64,000 bases of DNA from Halomonas gemina (GCF_023554995.1 NZ_JAMJPK010000010.1:41364-105363), one strand, 5' to 3'. Shown: positions 46,090-55,466, numbered from the stretch's first letter. Notes: generated by a model from the sequence alone, not told the origin. Numbers and translations: made by a program.

Positions 46090-47094
46090 TCAGATGGGTC
46101 CCTCGGGCGACCAGCGCTCGCCCGGCTCGTGGGCCAGGAAGCGCGGGCGCCGGCGGCTCGCCCCGAAGGGTGCCAGACAGCGGTTGTCGAGGCGATTGTA
46201 GACGAAGAAGGCGTTGCTGCGCGGGTCCGGCGACATGTTGGCATTGGAGCCATGCAGCACGTTGCAGTCGAACAGCAACAGGCCGCCCGCCGCACCGGTT
46301 GGCGACTCGATGCCGTGCCGATCGATCAGCGCACGCAGCGCCTCGCGGCCCGGCACCCCGACCTCCTGCTGCTTGAGCGACTGCCTGTGGTTCTCGTCCG
46401 GGGTCTCGCCGAGGCAGGGCACGAAGACTCGGTGGGAGCCCGGCACCAGCATCAGCGGCCCGTTGAAGTGGTGGTTGTCGGTGAGCACGAGGGAGGCGCT
46501 CAGCGCATGCATGGCCGGCATGCCGTCCTCGGCGTGCCAGGTCTCGAAGTCCGAGTGCCAGCTGAAGCCCTTGCCCTCGAAGCCCGGCTTGTAGTTGATG
46601 CGCGATTGGTGGACATAGGCCTCCCCGCCGAGGATCTGGCGGGCGCGGCCCATCAGGCGCTCGTCATGTGCCAGGCGCGAGAAGACGCGCGACAGTAAAT
46701 GGACGGCGAACAGCGAGCGGATCTCGTTGCCCTGGGGCTCGGTGATGCTGAAGTCGCGGTCGCGGAAGTCGTCGTTGTCGAGCAAGGCCGCGAGTTCCCG
46801 GCGCAGCTCGGCGAGCTCGTCGCCAGTGATGAAGCCGGGCTCGAAGAGGAACCCCTGGCGCTCGAACGCATCGAGCTGCGCCTGGCTCAGTGGCCCTTCC
46901 TCGGCACGCCCCTTGACCACCGGCTCGCGGCGGTTGAACCAAGGCATGTCGAATGGCTCGGCGAGGCGCGTGGGATATGGATCCTCGCCCGGGCGCGGTG
47001 CGGTACGCACGCGGCTCTGGGGGTCTGGAGAATCGACGACGGCGTTGAGGTCAGCCTGTTCCAGCGTGCGATAGGACGATGTCTGCACTGACAT
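46090..47094 (-). CDS. ectD: Ectoine hydroxylase
   Basis: EctD is a 2-oxoglutarate and Fe(II) dioxygenase that converts ectoine to 5-hydroxyectoine, a compatible solute against salt and heat. The protein has 334 residues (family about 300-335). The EctD signature FSWHSDFETWHAEDGMP contains His180 and Asp182; the third iron ligand is His281 in VLHGSNAN, and a 2-oxoglutarate-binding Arg follows in PRSNAFFVYN. AGGAGGT seven bases upstream fixes the start at MSVQTSSYRT; the longer frame runs back towards the tRNA terminator. The ectABC genes are not in this window, so ectD is a stand-alone unit. Confidence 0.96.
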   Translation of the reverse strand: MSVQTSSYRTLEQADLNAVVDSPDPQSRVRTAPRPGEDPYPTRLAEPFDMPWFNRREPVVKGRAEEGPLSQAQLDAFERQGFLFEPGFITGDELAELRRELAALLDNDDFRDRDFSITEPQGNEIRSLFAVHLLSRVFSRLAHDERLMGRARQILGGEAYVHQSRINYKPGFEGKGFSWHSDFETWHAEDGMPAMHALSASLVLTDNHHFNGPLMLVPGSHRVFVPCLGETPDENHRQSLKQQEVGVPGREALRALIDRHGIESPTGAAGGLLLFDCNVLHGSNANMSPDPRSNAFFVYNRLDNRCLAPFGASRRRPRFLAHEPGERWSPEGPI

Positions 47095-47226
47095 CCAATC
47101 ACCTCCTGTGACTCCGTGATCAGTCTCAGTTCGAACCGTTCCAACGGCAGGACAGCCGCGGGCGACCCCAGTGAAGGAGCCGCACGGTGCCATATGGTGA
47201 CGCCCTCGGGGGTTTCAAGGGCAACG

Positions 47227-47248
47227 AAAAAACCGCCTCGGTGGGCGG
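47227..47248 (-). terminator. Terminator of the tRNA operon
   Basis: In the minus direction, stem CCGCC, a six-base CACCGA loop, GGCGG and then TTTTTT form a classical intrinsic terminator 42 bases after tRNA-Thr. Confidence 0.8.
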
Positions 47249-47289
47249 CCTTCATATACTGCAACTCGTTGATATACCCGATTTCTTGA

Positions 47290-47365
<76 letters not shown>

Positions 47366-47408
47366 TCGGGAACCGACTCGAGTCACAGAATCGGAAACAG
47401 GGTTGGCG

Positions 47409-47483
47409 TGGCTGGGGTACCAGGATTCGAACCTGGGAATGCCGATACCAAAAACCGGTGCCTTACCACTTGGCTATACCCCA
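47409..47483 (-). tRNA. tRNA-Gln (anticodon TTG)
   Basis: A 75-base cloverleaf on the minus strand. Acceptor TGGGGTA pairs with TACCCCA, followed by G and encoded CCA; the opening U1-A72 pair is typical of tRNA-Gln. The anticodon stem CCGGT / ATCGG carries the loop TTTTGGT (anticodon TTG, reading CAA). T-arm GGTTCGAATCC is intact. Confidence 0.95.
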
Positions 47484-47489
47484 GCAGAT

Positions 47490-47565
47490 TGGTGGCCAGA
47501 GACGGAATCGAACCGCCGACACGGGGATTTTCAATCCCCTGCTCTACCGACTGAGCTATCTGGCC
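47490..47565 (-). tRNA. tRNA-Phe (anticodon GAA)
   Basis: A 76-base cloverleaf on the minus strand. Acceptor GGCCAGA pairs with TCTGGCC, followed by A and encoded CCA. Anticodon stem GGGGA / TCCCC carries loop TTGAAAA (anticodon GAA). D-arm and T-arm GGTTCGATTCC are normal. It is the first tRNA of the operon, six bases from tRNA-Gln. Confidence 0.96.
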
Positions 47566-47581
47566 GCTGCCAACGGTGCGT

Positions 47582-47610
47582 ATTAAACCCCAGCGGGCCG
47601 TTTCCGTCAA
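47582..47610 (-). promoter_or_regulatory. Sigma-70 promoter of the tRNA-Phe-Gln-Thr operon
   Basis: In the minus direction, TTGACG (47610-47605), a 17-base spacer and TTTAAT (47587-47582) match the -35 and -10 consensus at five of six positions each. A G/C-containing discriminator, ACGCACCG, follows, as expected for a stable-RNA promoter under stringent control. The first tRNA begins about 17 bases downstream of the -10 box. Confidence 0.72.
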
Positions 47611-47657
47611 CCCCTTCCGTTTCAGAAAGATGGCCGGGGATCGGCGACACGCGAGGG

Positions 47658-47930
47658 CTACTCGCCCCGGGGAACATAGCCCTCGGCCTGGTCGGTCTCG
47701 CGATTGTCGAGGAAGCGTTCCATCTGCTCCATCAGGTACTCCCGCGAGGCGGCATCGAGCATGTTGAGGTGCTTCTCGTTGATCAGGCGGGTCTGCAGCG
47801 CCTGCCACTCCTCCCAGGCCTGGCGGGAGACGCTGGCCTGGATCTCCTGGCCCTTCTTGCCGGGCAGCGGCGGGAACGGCAGGGCGTCCATTTCCTTCTG
47901 GTACTTGCGGCAGAAGACGGTCTGGCTCAT
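47658..47930 (-). CDS. yggX: Fe(II)-trafficking / oxidative damage protection protein YggX
   Basis: This is a small cytosolic protein (90 residues, the family length) implicated in protecting iron-sulfur clusters and handling labile iron. The N terminus MSQTVFCRKYQKEMDALPFP with its conserved Cys7, the PGKKGQEIQASVSRQAWEEW segment and the C-terminal MEQMERFL are all characteristic. It lies 23 bases downstream of mutY; this mutY-yggX pair is conserved across gammaproteobacteria and fits YggX supporting the MutY [4Fe-4S] enzyme. GGAGAG precedes the ATG. Confidence 0.96.
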   Translation of the reverse strand: MSQTVFCRKYQKEMDALPFPPLPGKKGQEIQASVSRQAWEEWQALQTRLINEKHLNMLDAASREYLMEQMERFLDNRETDQAEGYVPRGE

Positions 47931-47953
47931 CGGGGTCTCTCCTCGTGCGGGTG

Positions 47954-49045
47954 TCAGGGCCCGGCGGTGGTGGTCAGCGCGAAGGGCGCCAGGGACGCCA
48001 GCAACGCCTTGACCGGTGCCGCCAGGCCGATGCTGGGGGGATCAGAGGGATCGTACCAGCAGCGCGCCTCGTCCACCGCGTCCAGCCGGCCGATGCGGGC
48101 CGGCTGCGGGGTGATCTCGAGGCGGAAGTGGCTGAAGACATGAATGAAGGGCGTCCAGGCGGGCTCGAGCTCGCTGCCCGGCGCCCGGGCGTCCAGCCAG
48201 GCCTGCAGCGCCTCGGCATCGTCGAACTGGGGCAGGCTCCAGAGCCCGCCCCACAGGCCGCTGGAGGGGCGCTGCTCGAGCAGCACGCGCCCCTCCCCGT
48301 CCTGCAGGAGCAGCATGACGGTGGTGCGCGTGGGCAGGGCCTTCCTCGGCTTGGACTCGGGGAAGCGTTTCTCCTCGCCGCGGGCGTGGGCCACGCAGAC
48401 CGCCTCGAAGGGGCAGCGACCACAGTCGGGGCTGCCGCGCCGGCAGAGGGTCGCGCCCAGGTCCATCATCGCCTGGGTGAAGTCGACCAGCCGCTCGTCG
48501 GGCGTGTAGTGCTCGGCCAGGGCCCACAGCCGGCGCTCTACCGCCGGCCGTCCCGGCCAGCCCTCCACGGCGTGCAGGCGCGTCAGGACCCGCTTGACGT
48601 TGCCATCGAGGATCACCGCGCGCCGCCCGGTGCTCTGGGCGATGATCGCCCCGGCCGTGGAGCGGCCGATGCCGGGCAGCGCCGCCATCTCGTCGAGGCT
48701 GTGGACGGGAAACTCCCCGCCATGCTCATCGACCACCACCCGGGCGGCCTTGTGGAGGTTGCGCCCCCGAGCGTAGTAGCCCAGCCCGGTCCACAGGTGC
48801 AGCACCTCGTCCTGGCCGGCCGCCGCCAGCGACGCCACGTCGGGGAAGCGCGCCATGAAGCGCTCGAAGTAGGGGATCACCGTGGCCACCTGGGTCTGCT
48901 GCAACATGATCTCCGAGACCCACACCCGGTAGGGGTTGCGTTCCTGCTGCCAGGGCAGGTCGTGGCGACCGTGCGCGTCGAACCAGGCGAGCAGGCGCTG
49001 CTGGAAGCGCTCCGGCGGCAGGATGGCTGGCGGCATGTCCGTCAT
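47954..49045 (-). CDS. mutY: A/G-specific adenine DNA glycosylase
   Basis: MutY removes adenine mispaired with 8-oxoguanine, preventing G:C to T:A mutations. The protein has 363 residues. The catalytic Glu45 lies in SEIMLQQTQV, the helix-hairpin-helix in LPGIGRSTAGAI and the catalytic Asp in ILDGNVKRVL. The [4Fe-4S] cluster cysteines follow as C-x6-C-x2-C-x5-C in LCRRGSPDCGRCPFEAVC. The C-terminal Nudix-like domain that recognises 8-oxoG is present (TTVMLLLQDGEGRVLLEQRP). An ATG three codons in is an alternative start. It is preceded by the asmA terminator and followed by yggX. Confidence 0.96.
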   Translation of the reverse strand: MTDMPPAILPPERFQQRLLAWFDAHGRHDLPWQQERNPYRVWVSEIMLQQTQVATVIPYFERFMARFPDVASLAAAGQDEVLHLWTGLGYYARGRNLHKAARVVVDEHGGEFPVHSLDEMAALPGIGRSTAGAIIAQSTGRRAVILDGNVKRVLTRLHAVEGWPGRPAVERRLWALAEHYTPDERLVDFTQAMMDLGATLCRRGSPDCGRCPFEAVCVAHARGEEKRFPESKPRKALPTRTTVMLLLQDGEGRVLLEQRPSSGLWGGLWSLPQFDDAEALQAWLDARAPGSELEPAWTPFIHVFSHFRLEITPQPARIGRLDAVDEARCWYDPSDPPSIGLAAPVKALLASLAPFALTTTAGP

Positions 49046-49063
49046 GGGGCTCTCACTGCGAAC

Positions 49064-49092
49064 AAAAAAGCGCCGACTGGGGAAGTCGGCGC
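49064..49092 (-). terminator. Intrinsic terminator of the asmA-like gene
   Basis: In the minus direction a 9-bp stem, GCGCCGACT / AGTCGGCGC, with a five-base loop is followed by TTTTTTG. It separates the asmA-like gene from mutY 19 bases further on, so mutY probably has its own promoter or relies on read-through. Confidence 0.8.
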
Positions 49093-49114
49093 AGGGACTG
49101 GTGGTACGTGTTGC

Positions 49115-51460
49115 TCAATCGAATAGACCCTTCAGGGCATCGCGAAGTTCCTTGCCGGCCTCCTCGCCGATGCGCTCGTCGATCTTCTCGGCGGCACCCT
49201 CGAGGCGCTTCTCGACCTCCTCGCCGGCACGCTGCGAGGCCTCGTCGCGCAGCAGCTCGGCCAGGGTGCCCTGGAAGGCCTGGCGGTCGAGGCGGCACCA
49301 TTCGGCACGGTCACCGCCCAGCTGCCCCTCGCAGCGCACCGGCAGCGGTACCCGCTCCAGGCGCCGGTTGACCTCGCAGGGGGCGTTCTCGGCATTGACC
49401 AGGCGAACCGCGGCACGCAGATCGAACTGCTCGCTGACCAGGTCCAGCTCGCCCTTGCCGCCCACCTCCATGCCGGGCAGCGTGACCAGCAGGTCGTCAC
49501 TCCTGGCGCTGCCCTCGTCCAGCTTCAGGGTGGCACGGATGCGCTCGAAACGGGTCTCGTCGCGCCACTCGCGGTCGAGCTGCTCACCCTGCAGGGCGGC
49601 GGCCGTGGTACACAGCTCCCGGGAGATGTTGACGCCGGGGATCGCGCCCTCCTCGATGCGAGTGGCGAGGCTGCCGCCCAGGTGGCGCCTGAGTTCCATC
49701 AGGGTGTTGCCGCGGGTAGTGAGCTCGCCTTCGCCGCTGAAGCGGCCGCTCAGGGGCGCGGGCTCGTTGCCGAGGGCCTCGAGCAGCGACTCCAGGCGCA
49801 CGCGCTCGACCTTCGGCGCCAGCTGCCAGCGGGCCGGGGTCTCGCGCAGGTCGAGGACGCCGTCGGCGGCCAGGTGGCCATCGTGGAAGCGCGACTCAAA
49901 GGCGACCAGGCGATGGCGCCCGTCGCGCCCCTCGAGGGTCAGGTCGACGTCCTGGAAGTCCAGCCCCGCCAGGCGCAGCTCGCCGAGGGCCAGGTGGGCA
50001 TCGAGCGTGAGCGCGGACAGCCACTGCGTCGGCACCAGCCCCTCCGACTCGGCGGCATGGGCACGGCGGATGCCCGGCAGGCGCCACAGCGAGGCACCGT
50101 CGTCCTCCACCCCCGGAGGCGGCAGGTAGCCGTCCAGGTCGAGCCGGTCGCCCTGCAGGTCGGCGGCGAGCAACTCGCCACCGTACTGCCCCGCAAGCCG
50201 GCCGGTGAAGGTGCTGCCATCCAGCACCAGGGTCAGGCCGGCGAACTCGAAGCGTTCGAGATCGCCGCTGACGGGGCTGGTCAACGCCACGTCGGAGAGC
50301 GCCTCGCCGTTGGCCATGGCCGGCATCATGTCGAGCCGCGCCAGCCAGGGCCGCAGCGAGAGCGGCGCCAGGCGCAGCTGGCCGGTGTAGGCCGGCGTCT
50401 CGGCGAGGTTGCTGAGGTTGAGGTTGCCCTTGAGCTCCAGGCCGTCGGGGCCGGTGAGCGCCAGGTCGCGCAGGCGAGCGCTCTGCTCGTCGAGGTCGGC
50501 GTCGAGGGTGAAGGCCAGCGACAGCGGCAGCACCTTCTCGCCCAGGTGCGGATGCTTGAGGCTGGCGTCGAGTTGCCCCTCCTCCAGCTGCAGGCTGCCC
50601 TCGCCGGCGTTCACCACCAGCTGGCCACCCTTGAGGTTGACCTTCTGTTCACTCTCCAGACCGGCGAGGCGGTTGACCGTCTCCAGGCTCAGCCCCTCCA
50701 GCACGTGCCGGCCCTCCGCCAGGCCCAGCGCCACCCGGCCCTTCAGGGCGACCTCGCTGACCAGGCGTGCCTCCCGCTCCTGCCGTCGCCCATCGAGGCC
50801 CTGGTAGCCCGTCAGCCGGAAGGAGGATGCGACCGGGAAGGCCTGCCCGGGATTGACGTTACTGCCGCTGACCTGGACCTTCTCGAAGAGCAATTCGCGG
50901 TCGCCCAGGGCATCGCGGAAGCGCACCTCACCGTCCCGGACCTGCACGCTGGCGACGTTGAGCGCGACGGTAAGGCCGGTGTCGATGTCGGGGTCGGGCC
51001 CGGCGCTGGCCGGGGCCAGGGCGGCCTCGGCCTCCTCGCTGCTCTCGCCCAACCGCTCGAGCAGCACCTCCCAGTTGCCTTCTCCCTGCTCGTCGCGCTT
51101 GAGGTCGAGGTAGAGGCCGTCGAGGGTCAGGCCGTCGATGGCGATCTCGCCGCGCAGCAGCGGCGTGAAGGCGAGGCTGACCTCGGCGTGGGAGAAGGCG
51201 GCGAAGGGTGTCGAGTCGTCCGCCTGGTCGGGCAGGCGGGCCTCGGCCTTCTCCACACCCACCCCCAGGCGGGGATAGAAGGACCAGGAGAGGGCGCCAT
51301 CCAGGCTCAGCTCCAGCCCGCTGTATTCGCGCACCACCTCGACCAGCCGCGGCTTGAGGTCGTTGGGGTCGAAGAAGGTGGTGACATAGACCACGGCGCC
51401 GACCATCACCAGGCCGAGCACGCCGATGGCGGCGAGCAGGGTCCGCAACAGGCGCTTCAT
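49115..51460 (-). CDS. AsmA family envelope protein
   Basis: This is a large inner-membrane-anchored periplasmic protein (781 residues). AsmA-family proteins are bridge-like lipid-transfer or outer-membrane-assembly factors. It has one N-terminal helix (LLAAIGVLGLVMVGAVVYV) followed by the AsmA start FFDPNDLKPRLVEVVREYSG, then a long series of beta repeats (LDG-x-LSWSFYPRLGVGVEKAEA; LTLDGLYLDLKRD) and the conserved C-terminal region ending in an Arg/Glu-rich helix. GGAGGA sets the ATG; a 75-codon frame extension overlaps the GNAT gene. The start overlaps that gene's stop by three bases. Confidence 0.88.
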   Translation of the reverse strand: MKRLLRTLLAAIGVLGLVMVGAVVYVTTFFDPNDLKPRLVEVVREYSGLELSLDGALSWSFYPRLGVGVEKAEARLPDQADDSTPFAAFSHAEVSLAFTPLLRGEIAIDGLTLDGLYLDLKRDEQGEGNWEVLLERLGESSEEAEAALAPASAGPDPDIDTGLTVALNVASVQVRDGEVRFRDALGDRELLFEKVQVSGSNVNPGQAFPVASSFRLTGYQGLDGRRQEREARLVSEVALKGRVALGLAEGRHVLEGLSLETVNRLAGLESEQKVNLKGGQLVVNAGEGSLQLEEGQLDASLKHPHLGEKVLPLSLAFTLDADLDEQSARLRDLALTGPDGLELKGNLNLSNLAETPAYTGQLRLAPLSLRPWLARLDMMPAMANGEALSDVALTSPVSGDLERFEFAGLTLVLDGSTFTGRLAGQYGGELLAADLQGDRLDLDGYLPPPGVEDDGASLWRLPGIRRAHAAESEGLVPTQWLSALTLDAHLALGELRLAGLDFQDVDLTLEGRDGRHRLVAFESRFHDGHLAADGVLDLRETPARWQLAPKVERVRLESLLEALGNEPAPLSGRFSGEGELTTRGNTLMELRRHLGGSLATRIEEGAIPGVNISRELCTTAAALQGEQLDREWRDETRFERIRATLKLDEGSARSDDLLVTLPGMEVGGKGELDLVSEQFDLRAAVRLVNAENAPCEVNRRLERVPLPVRCEGQLGGDRAEWCRLDRQAFQGTLAELLRDEASQRAGEEVEKRLEGAAEKIDERIGEEAGKELRDALKGLFD

Positions 51461-51909
51461 TGCTGTCCTCCCCGTGGTAGCAGGTCGAGCTCGAAGTAGT
51501 CGCCGTCCTTGGTGAGCCGGTAGCCCAGCCGGGAAAGCAGCATCTGGTCGGCCACCGGCAGCTGGGAGGAGTCGGCAAAGAGGCGGCGACCCTCGGCATG
51601 GGCGGTCTCGCTGACCAGCGCCAGCAGCCGTGAGCCGACGCCGCGACGCCGGGTCGTGCTGCGCACGCAGAGGTTCGACAGCCACCAGGCATCCTGGTCG
51701 GTTTTCACCGCCACGGCGCCCAGCAGCCGGTCGTTGAAGCGGGCACAGCTGAAGAGGTGGCCACTCGCGAGGTGGTCACGTATGAAGTCATCGACGGGCA
51801 GCGGCAGGCGCTCGGCGGGAGCGTCGGCGTAGATGCGCGCGAGGTCGAGGCGTATCTGGGCATCCGCTTCCCAGGTGGCCTGGTCGACCTGTTGAAGGGT
51901 CACCGGCAT
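51457..51909 (-). CDS. GNAT family acetyltransferase, PanZ-like
   Basis: This is a small GNAT-fold protein (150 residues). The CoA-binding motif A reads VRSTTRRRGVGSRLLALV, preceded by CARFNDRLLGAVAVKTD, which closely resembles the AARFN-ERLLAAV-V motif of PanZ/PanM, the acetyl-CoA sensor that promotes PanD maturation. Whether it does so here, or acetylates another substrate, is not shown by sequence. AGGAG precedes the ATG. It starts the minus-strand unit leading into the asmA-like gene and is divergent from hisB, an arrangement shared with Pseudomonas. Confidence 0.75.
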   Translation of the reverse strand: MPVTLQQVDQATWEADAQIRLDLARIYADAPAERLPLPVDDFIRDHLASGHLFSCARFNDRLLGAVAVKTDQDAWWLSNLCVRSTTRRRGVGSRLLALVSETAHAEGRRLFADSSQLPVADQMLLSRLGYRLTKDGDYFELDLLPRGGQQ

Positions 51910-52102
51910 GCGTGGTTCTCCTTGAGCCGGGGCGGCGGGGTCGCCACCACTGTAATGGCCCGCATTGTAGCGGATGGGGCAGGCGATTCACTATAATGGC
52001 AGGCTCGCGGCGCCAGACACAGCACCCGGCGCCCTTCCGCCTTGCTGGCCGGTGGCCGTCACCGGCCCCTCTCGACACGCGCCCCGGCGCTGGAGACCCG
52101 AC

Positions 52103-52696
52103 ATGTCCGAGCGTATCGCCACGGTCACCCGGAACACCCGGGAAACCCAGATCACGGTGACCATCAATCTCGACGGCGAGGGGCGCCTGGCCTGCGAGAC
52201 CGGCGTGCCCTTCCTCGACCACATGCTCGACCAGGTGGCCCGCCACGGCCTGATCGACCTCGACATCGAGGCGGTGGGCGACCTGCATATCGATGACCAC
52301 CATACCGTCGAGGACCTCGGCATCACCCTGGGCCAGGCCTTCCACCAGGCGATCGGCGACAAGCGCGGCATCTACCGCTACGGCCATGCCTACGTGCCCC
52401 TGGACGAGGCCCTGTCGCGGGTGGTGGTGGACTTCTCCGGCCGCCCGGGGCTTTACATGGACGTCGAGTTCACCCGCGCCAGCATCGGCCGCCTGGATAC
52501 CCAGCTGTTCTGGGAGTTCTTCCAGGGCTTCGTCAACCATGCCCGGGTGACCCTGCATATCGACAACCTGAAGGGCTTCAACGCCCACCACCAGGCGGAG
52601 ACCATCTTCAAGGCCTTCGGCCGCGCGCTGCGCATGGCCGTGGCGCCGGATCCGCGCATGGCCGGCCAGATGCCGTCTACCAAGGGTAGCCTCTGA
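52103..52696 (+). CDS. hisB: Imidazoleglycerol-phosphate dehydratase
   Basis: This enzyme carries out the sixth step of histidine synthesis, converting imidazole glycerol phosphate to imidazole acetol phosphate. It is the monofunctional form (197 residues), without the phosphatase domain found in E. coli HisB. Metal-binding motifs are clear: [13 protein letters not shown], then [16 protein letters not shown] and, in the second repeat, [18 protein letters not shown]. The start [10 protein letters not shown] has GGAG upstream. It leads the hisBHAF operon. Confidence 0.97.
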   Translation: MSERIATVTRNTRETQITVTINLDGEGRLACETGVPFLDHMLDQVARHGLIDLDIEAVGDLHIDDHHTVEDLGITLGQAFHQAIGDKRGIYRYGHAYVPLDEALSRVVVDFSGRPGLYMDVEFTRASIGRLDTQLFWEFFQGFVNHARVTLHIDNLKGFNAHHQAETIFKAFGRALRMAVAPDPRMAGQMPSTKGSL

Positions 52697-52727
52697 GGCC
52701 GCCGAACGATCACACGAGGAGCGCTTC

Positions 52728-53369
52728 ATGACCATTGCCGTCATCGACTACGGGATGGGCAACCTGCATTCCGTCGCCAAGGCACTGGAACACGTCACCC
52801 ACGAGAACGTGATCGTGACGCGGGATGCCCGTCGCATCCGCGGCGCCACCCGCCTGGTACTGCCCGGCCAGGGCGCCATCCGCGATTGCATGGGTGAGCT
52901 CGAGAAGACCGAGCTGCGTGGCCTGGTCGAGGAATTGCTCGCCCGCCAGGCCAAGCCGCTGCTGGGCATCTGCGTCGGCCAGCAGATGCTGCTCGACCAC
53001 AGTGAGGAGAACGGCGGCATCAGCTGCCTGGGCTTCCTGCGCGGCGAGGTGAGGAAGTTCCCGACCGACATGCGCGATGACCGGGACAACCGTCTCAAGG
53101 TGCCCCACATGGGCTGGAACCTGGTGCACCAGCACCACGAACACCCCCTGTGGGCCGGCATCGACCAGGACGAGCACTTCTACTTCGTGCACAGCTACTA
53201 TGTCGACGCCGCCGACGACGCCACGGTGTTCGGGACCACCGACTACGGGCGGGTGAATGCCCACGTGGCCATCGGCCGCGATGCCACCTTCGCCGTGCAG
53301 TTCCATCCGGAGAAGAGCTCCCGGGCCGGCCTCAAGCTGCTGGAAAACTTCGTTCAATGGACGCCCTGA
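52728..53369 (+). CDS. hisH: Imidazole glycerol phosphate synthase, glutaminase subunit
   Basis: HisH hydrolyses glutamine and channels ammonia to HisF. The protein has 213 residues. The class I amidotransferase triad is present: Cys82 in [11 protein letters not shown], and His and Glu in [11 protein letters not shown] near residue 196. The N terminus [19 protein letters not shown] is diagnostic. AGGAG precedes the ATG. It lies 31 bases after hisB and 22 before hisA, in the standard order. Confidence 0.97.
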   Translation: MTIAVIDYGMGNLHSVAKALEHVTHENVIVTRDARRIRGATRLVLPGQGAIRDCMGELEKTELRGLVEELLARQAKPLLGICVGQQMLLDHSEENGGISCLGFLRGEVRKFPTDMRDDRDNRLKVPHMGWNLVHQHHEHPLWAGIDQDEHFYFVHSYYVDAADDATVFGTTDYGRVNAHVAIGRDATFAVQFHPEKSSRAGLKLLENFVQWTP

Positions 53370-53391
53370 GCGGCGCCGAAAGGATCCCCAC

Positions 53392-54138
53392 ATGCTGGTA
53401 ATTCCCGCCATCGACCTCAAGGACGGCAAGTGCGTCCGCCTCAAGCAGGGCCGCATGGACGACGCCACCACCTACGGCGACGACCCGGTGGCCATGGCCG
53501 CCCGCTGGGTCGAGGCCGGCGCCCGTCGCCTGCACCTGGTCGACCTCAACGGCGCCTTCGAGGGCACGCCGGTCAACGGTGAGGCGGTCACCGCCATCGC
53601 CCGCGCCTGGCCCGACCTGCCGATCCAGATCGGCGGCGGCATCCGCAGCGCCGAGACCATCGAGCATTACCTCGAGGCCGGGGTCTCCTACGTGATCATC
53701 GGCACCAAGGCGGTCAAGGAACCGGCCTTCGTCGGCGAGATGTGCCGGGCCTTCCCCGGCCACGTGATCGTTGGCCTGGACGCCCGGGATGGCTTCGTGG
53801 CCACCGACGGCTGGGCCGAGGTCTCGACGGTGGAGGCCACCGAGCTCGCCAAGCGCTTCGCCGACGACGGCGTCTCCAGCATCGTCTATACCGACATCGC
53901 CCGCGACGGCATGATGTCCGGCGTCAACGTCGAGGCCACCGCGGCGCTTGCCCGCGAGGGGGGCCTGCCGGTGATCGCCTCCGGCGGGGTGACCGACCTC
54001 GACGACCTGCGCGCCCTGGTCACGGCCGGCGAACCCGGAATCCTGGGCGCCATCACCGGGCGAGCCATCTACGAGGGCAGCCTCGACGTGGCCGAGGCGC
54101 AGCGGCTCTGCGACGAACTCAGCCAGAAGGGGAGCTGA
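53392..54138 (+). CDS. hisA: ProFAR isomerase (HisA)
   Basis: This (beta-alpha)8-barrel isomerase (248 residues) opens the ribose ring of ProFAR to PRFAR, the substrate of HisF. The catalytic Asp8 appears in [19 protein letters not shown] and the second, Asp about 129, in [15 protein letters not shown]. Phosphate-binding motifs are GGGIRS and [11 protein letters not shown]. The frame continues upstream through the hisH end, but AAGGA before the chosen ATG and family length fix the start. Confidence 0.97.
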   Translation: MLVIPAIDLKDGKCVRLKQGRMDDATTYGDDPVAMAARWVEAGARRLHLVDLNGAFEGTPVNGEAVTAIARAWPDLPIQIGGGIRSAETIEHYLEAGVSYVIIGTKAVKEPAFVGEMCRAFPGHVIVGLDARDGFVATDGWAEVSTVEATELAKRFADDGVSSIVYTDIARDGMMSGVNVEATAALAREGGLPVIASGGVTDLDDLRALVTAGEPGILGAITGRAIYEGSLDVAEAQRLCDELSQKGS

Positions 54139-54141
54139 TCC

Positions 54142-54915
54142 ATGGGACTCGCCAAGCGCATCATTCCGTGCCTGGACGTCGACGCCGGCCGCGTGGTCAA
54201 GGGCGTCAACTTCATCGGCATCCGCGACGCCGGTGACCCGGTGGAGATCGCCCAGCGCTACAACCAGCAGGGCGCCGACGAGATCACCTTCCTCGACATC
54301 ACGGCGAGCCACGAGAACCGCGACACCACGGTGGAGATGGTCGAGCGCATCGCCGGCGAGGTGTTCATTCCGCTCACCGTGGGTGGCGGCATCCGCACCT
54401 GCGACGACATCCGCACCATGCTCAACGCCGGCGCCGACAAGGTGTCGATCAACACCGCCGCGGTGACCAACCCCGACTTCGTGCACGAGGCCGCCGAGCG
54501 CTTCGGCAGCCAGTGCATCGTGGTGGCCATCGACGCCAAGAAGGTCTCCGCGGAAGGCGAGCCGGACCGCTGGGAGATCTTCACCCATGGCGGGCGCCGC
54601 CCCACCGGGCTGGATGCCGTGGAGTGGGCGAAGAAGATGGTGGCCTACGGTGCCGGCGAACTGCTGCTGACCAGCATGGACCGCGACGGCACCAAGGTCG
54701 GCTTCGACCTGGGCATGACCCGCGCCATCTCGGACGCGGTGAGCGTGCCGGTGATCGCCTCCGGCGGGGTCGGCACCCTCGACCATCTGGTCGAGGGCGT
54801 CATCGAGGGCGGTGCCGACGCGGTGCTGGCGGCCAGCATCTTCCACTTCGGCGAGTACACCATCCCCGAGGCCAAGCGCTACATGGCCGAGCGGGGGATC
54901 GAGATGCGGCTCTGA
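54142..54915 (+). CDS. hisF: Imidazole glycerol phosphate synthase, cyclase subunit
   Basis: HisF (257 residues) is the cyclase half of IGP synthase; it takes ammonia from HisH and produces imidazole glycerol phosphate and AICAR. Its catalytic aspartates are Asp11 in [15 protein letters not shown] and Asp130 in VVAIDAKKV. Phosphate loops GGGIRT and [11 protein letters not shown] are present. It begins three bases after the hisA stop, with GGGGAG as ribosome site, and closes the his operon. Confidence 0.97.
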   Translation: MGLAKRIIPCLDVDAGRVVKGVNFIGIRDAGDPVEIAQRYNQQGADEITFLDITASHENRDTTVEMVERIAGEVFIPLTVGGGIRTCDDIRTMLNAGADKVSINTAAVTNPDFVHEAAERFGSQCIVVAIDAKKVSAEGEPDRWEIFTHGGRRPTGLDAVEWAKKMVAYGAGELLLTSMDRDGTKVGFDLGMTRAISDAVSVPVIASGGVGTLDHLVEGVIEGGADAVLAASIFHFGEYTIPEAKRYMAERGIEMRL

Positions 54916-54935
54916 GAGACTTCGATGCAACCTGG

Positions 54936-55466
54936 ATGTCACTGCGAACGCGCTTAGGCGCCGCCCTCCTACCGGCGGCGCTACTGCTGGAGCCGGCTGC
55001 CTCCCAGGCGGAGACAGTTGAAGGCTGGTGGGAGCATCTTGATTGGCCACCCCGGCTTACATTAGACCATGTGCTGCTGCAGGCCGGTCTCTACACGACC
55101 CACTTCAGCAACGACCCTGATCATACCAACGATCAGAGGCTGATTAGCCTGGAGTGGCACACGCCCGACCGGTGGTTCGCCGGAGGAGCCCGCTTCAGGA
55201 ATTCCTTCAGCCAGGAGTCCCACTATCTTTATGCGGGCCGCGAGTTCCCTTTCTGGCAAGCGGGCGATGTCAGCTTCCGCGCAAAACTCACGGCCGGGCT
55301 GCTGCACGGCTACCGCGGGGAGTATCGCGACAAGATCCCGTTCAATCATCTGGGCGTGGCCCCGGCATTCCTGCCCACGCTGGGGGCACGCTGGAGGCGG
55401 GTCGAGACAGACCTGATCGTCTTCGGCACTGCCGGCATGATGATCACGGCGGGATGGCGTTTCTGA
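54936..55466 (+). CDS. Predicted outer-membrane beta-barrel, remotely PagP-like
   Basis: This is an exported 176-residue protein: signal peptide MSLRTRLGAALLPAALLLEP, with cleavage after ASQA (about residue 25). The mature protein has strands that alternate aromatic and small residues (LISLEWHTPDRWFAGGARFR, LYAGREFPFW, LTAGLLHGYRG) and ends in WRF, an outer-membrane assembly signal. The layout, including TTHFS with a candidate active His and the DKIPFNHLGVAPAFLP motif, resembles the lipid A palmitoyltransferase-like family often annotated in this group as sn-glycerol-3-phosphate transporter. Codon use is more A/T-rich than in hisF, 20 bases upstream. Confidence 0.65.
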   Translation: MSLRTRLGAALLPAALLLEPAASQAETVEGWWEHLDWPPRLTLDHVLLQAGLYTTHFSNDPDHTNDQRLISLEWHTPDRWFAGGARFRNSFSQESHYLYAGREFPFWQAGDVSFRAKLTAGLLHGYRGEYRDKIPFNHLGVAPAFLPTLGARWRRVETDLIVFGTAGMMITAGWRF

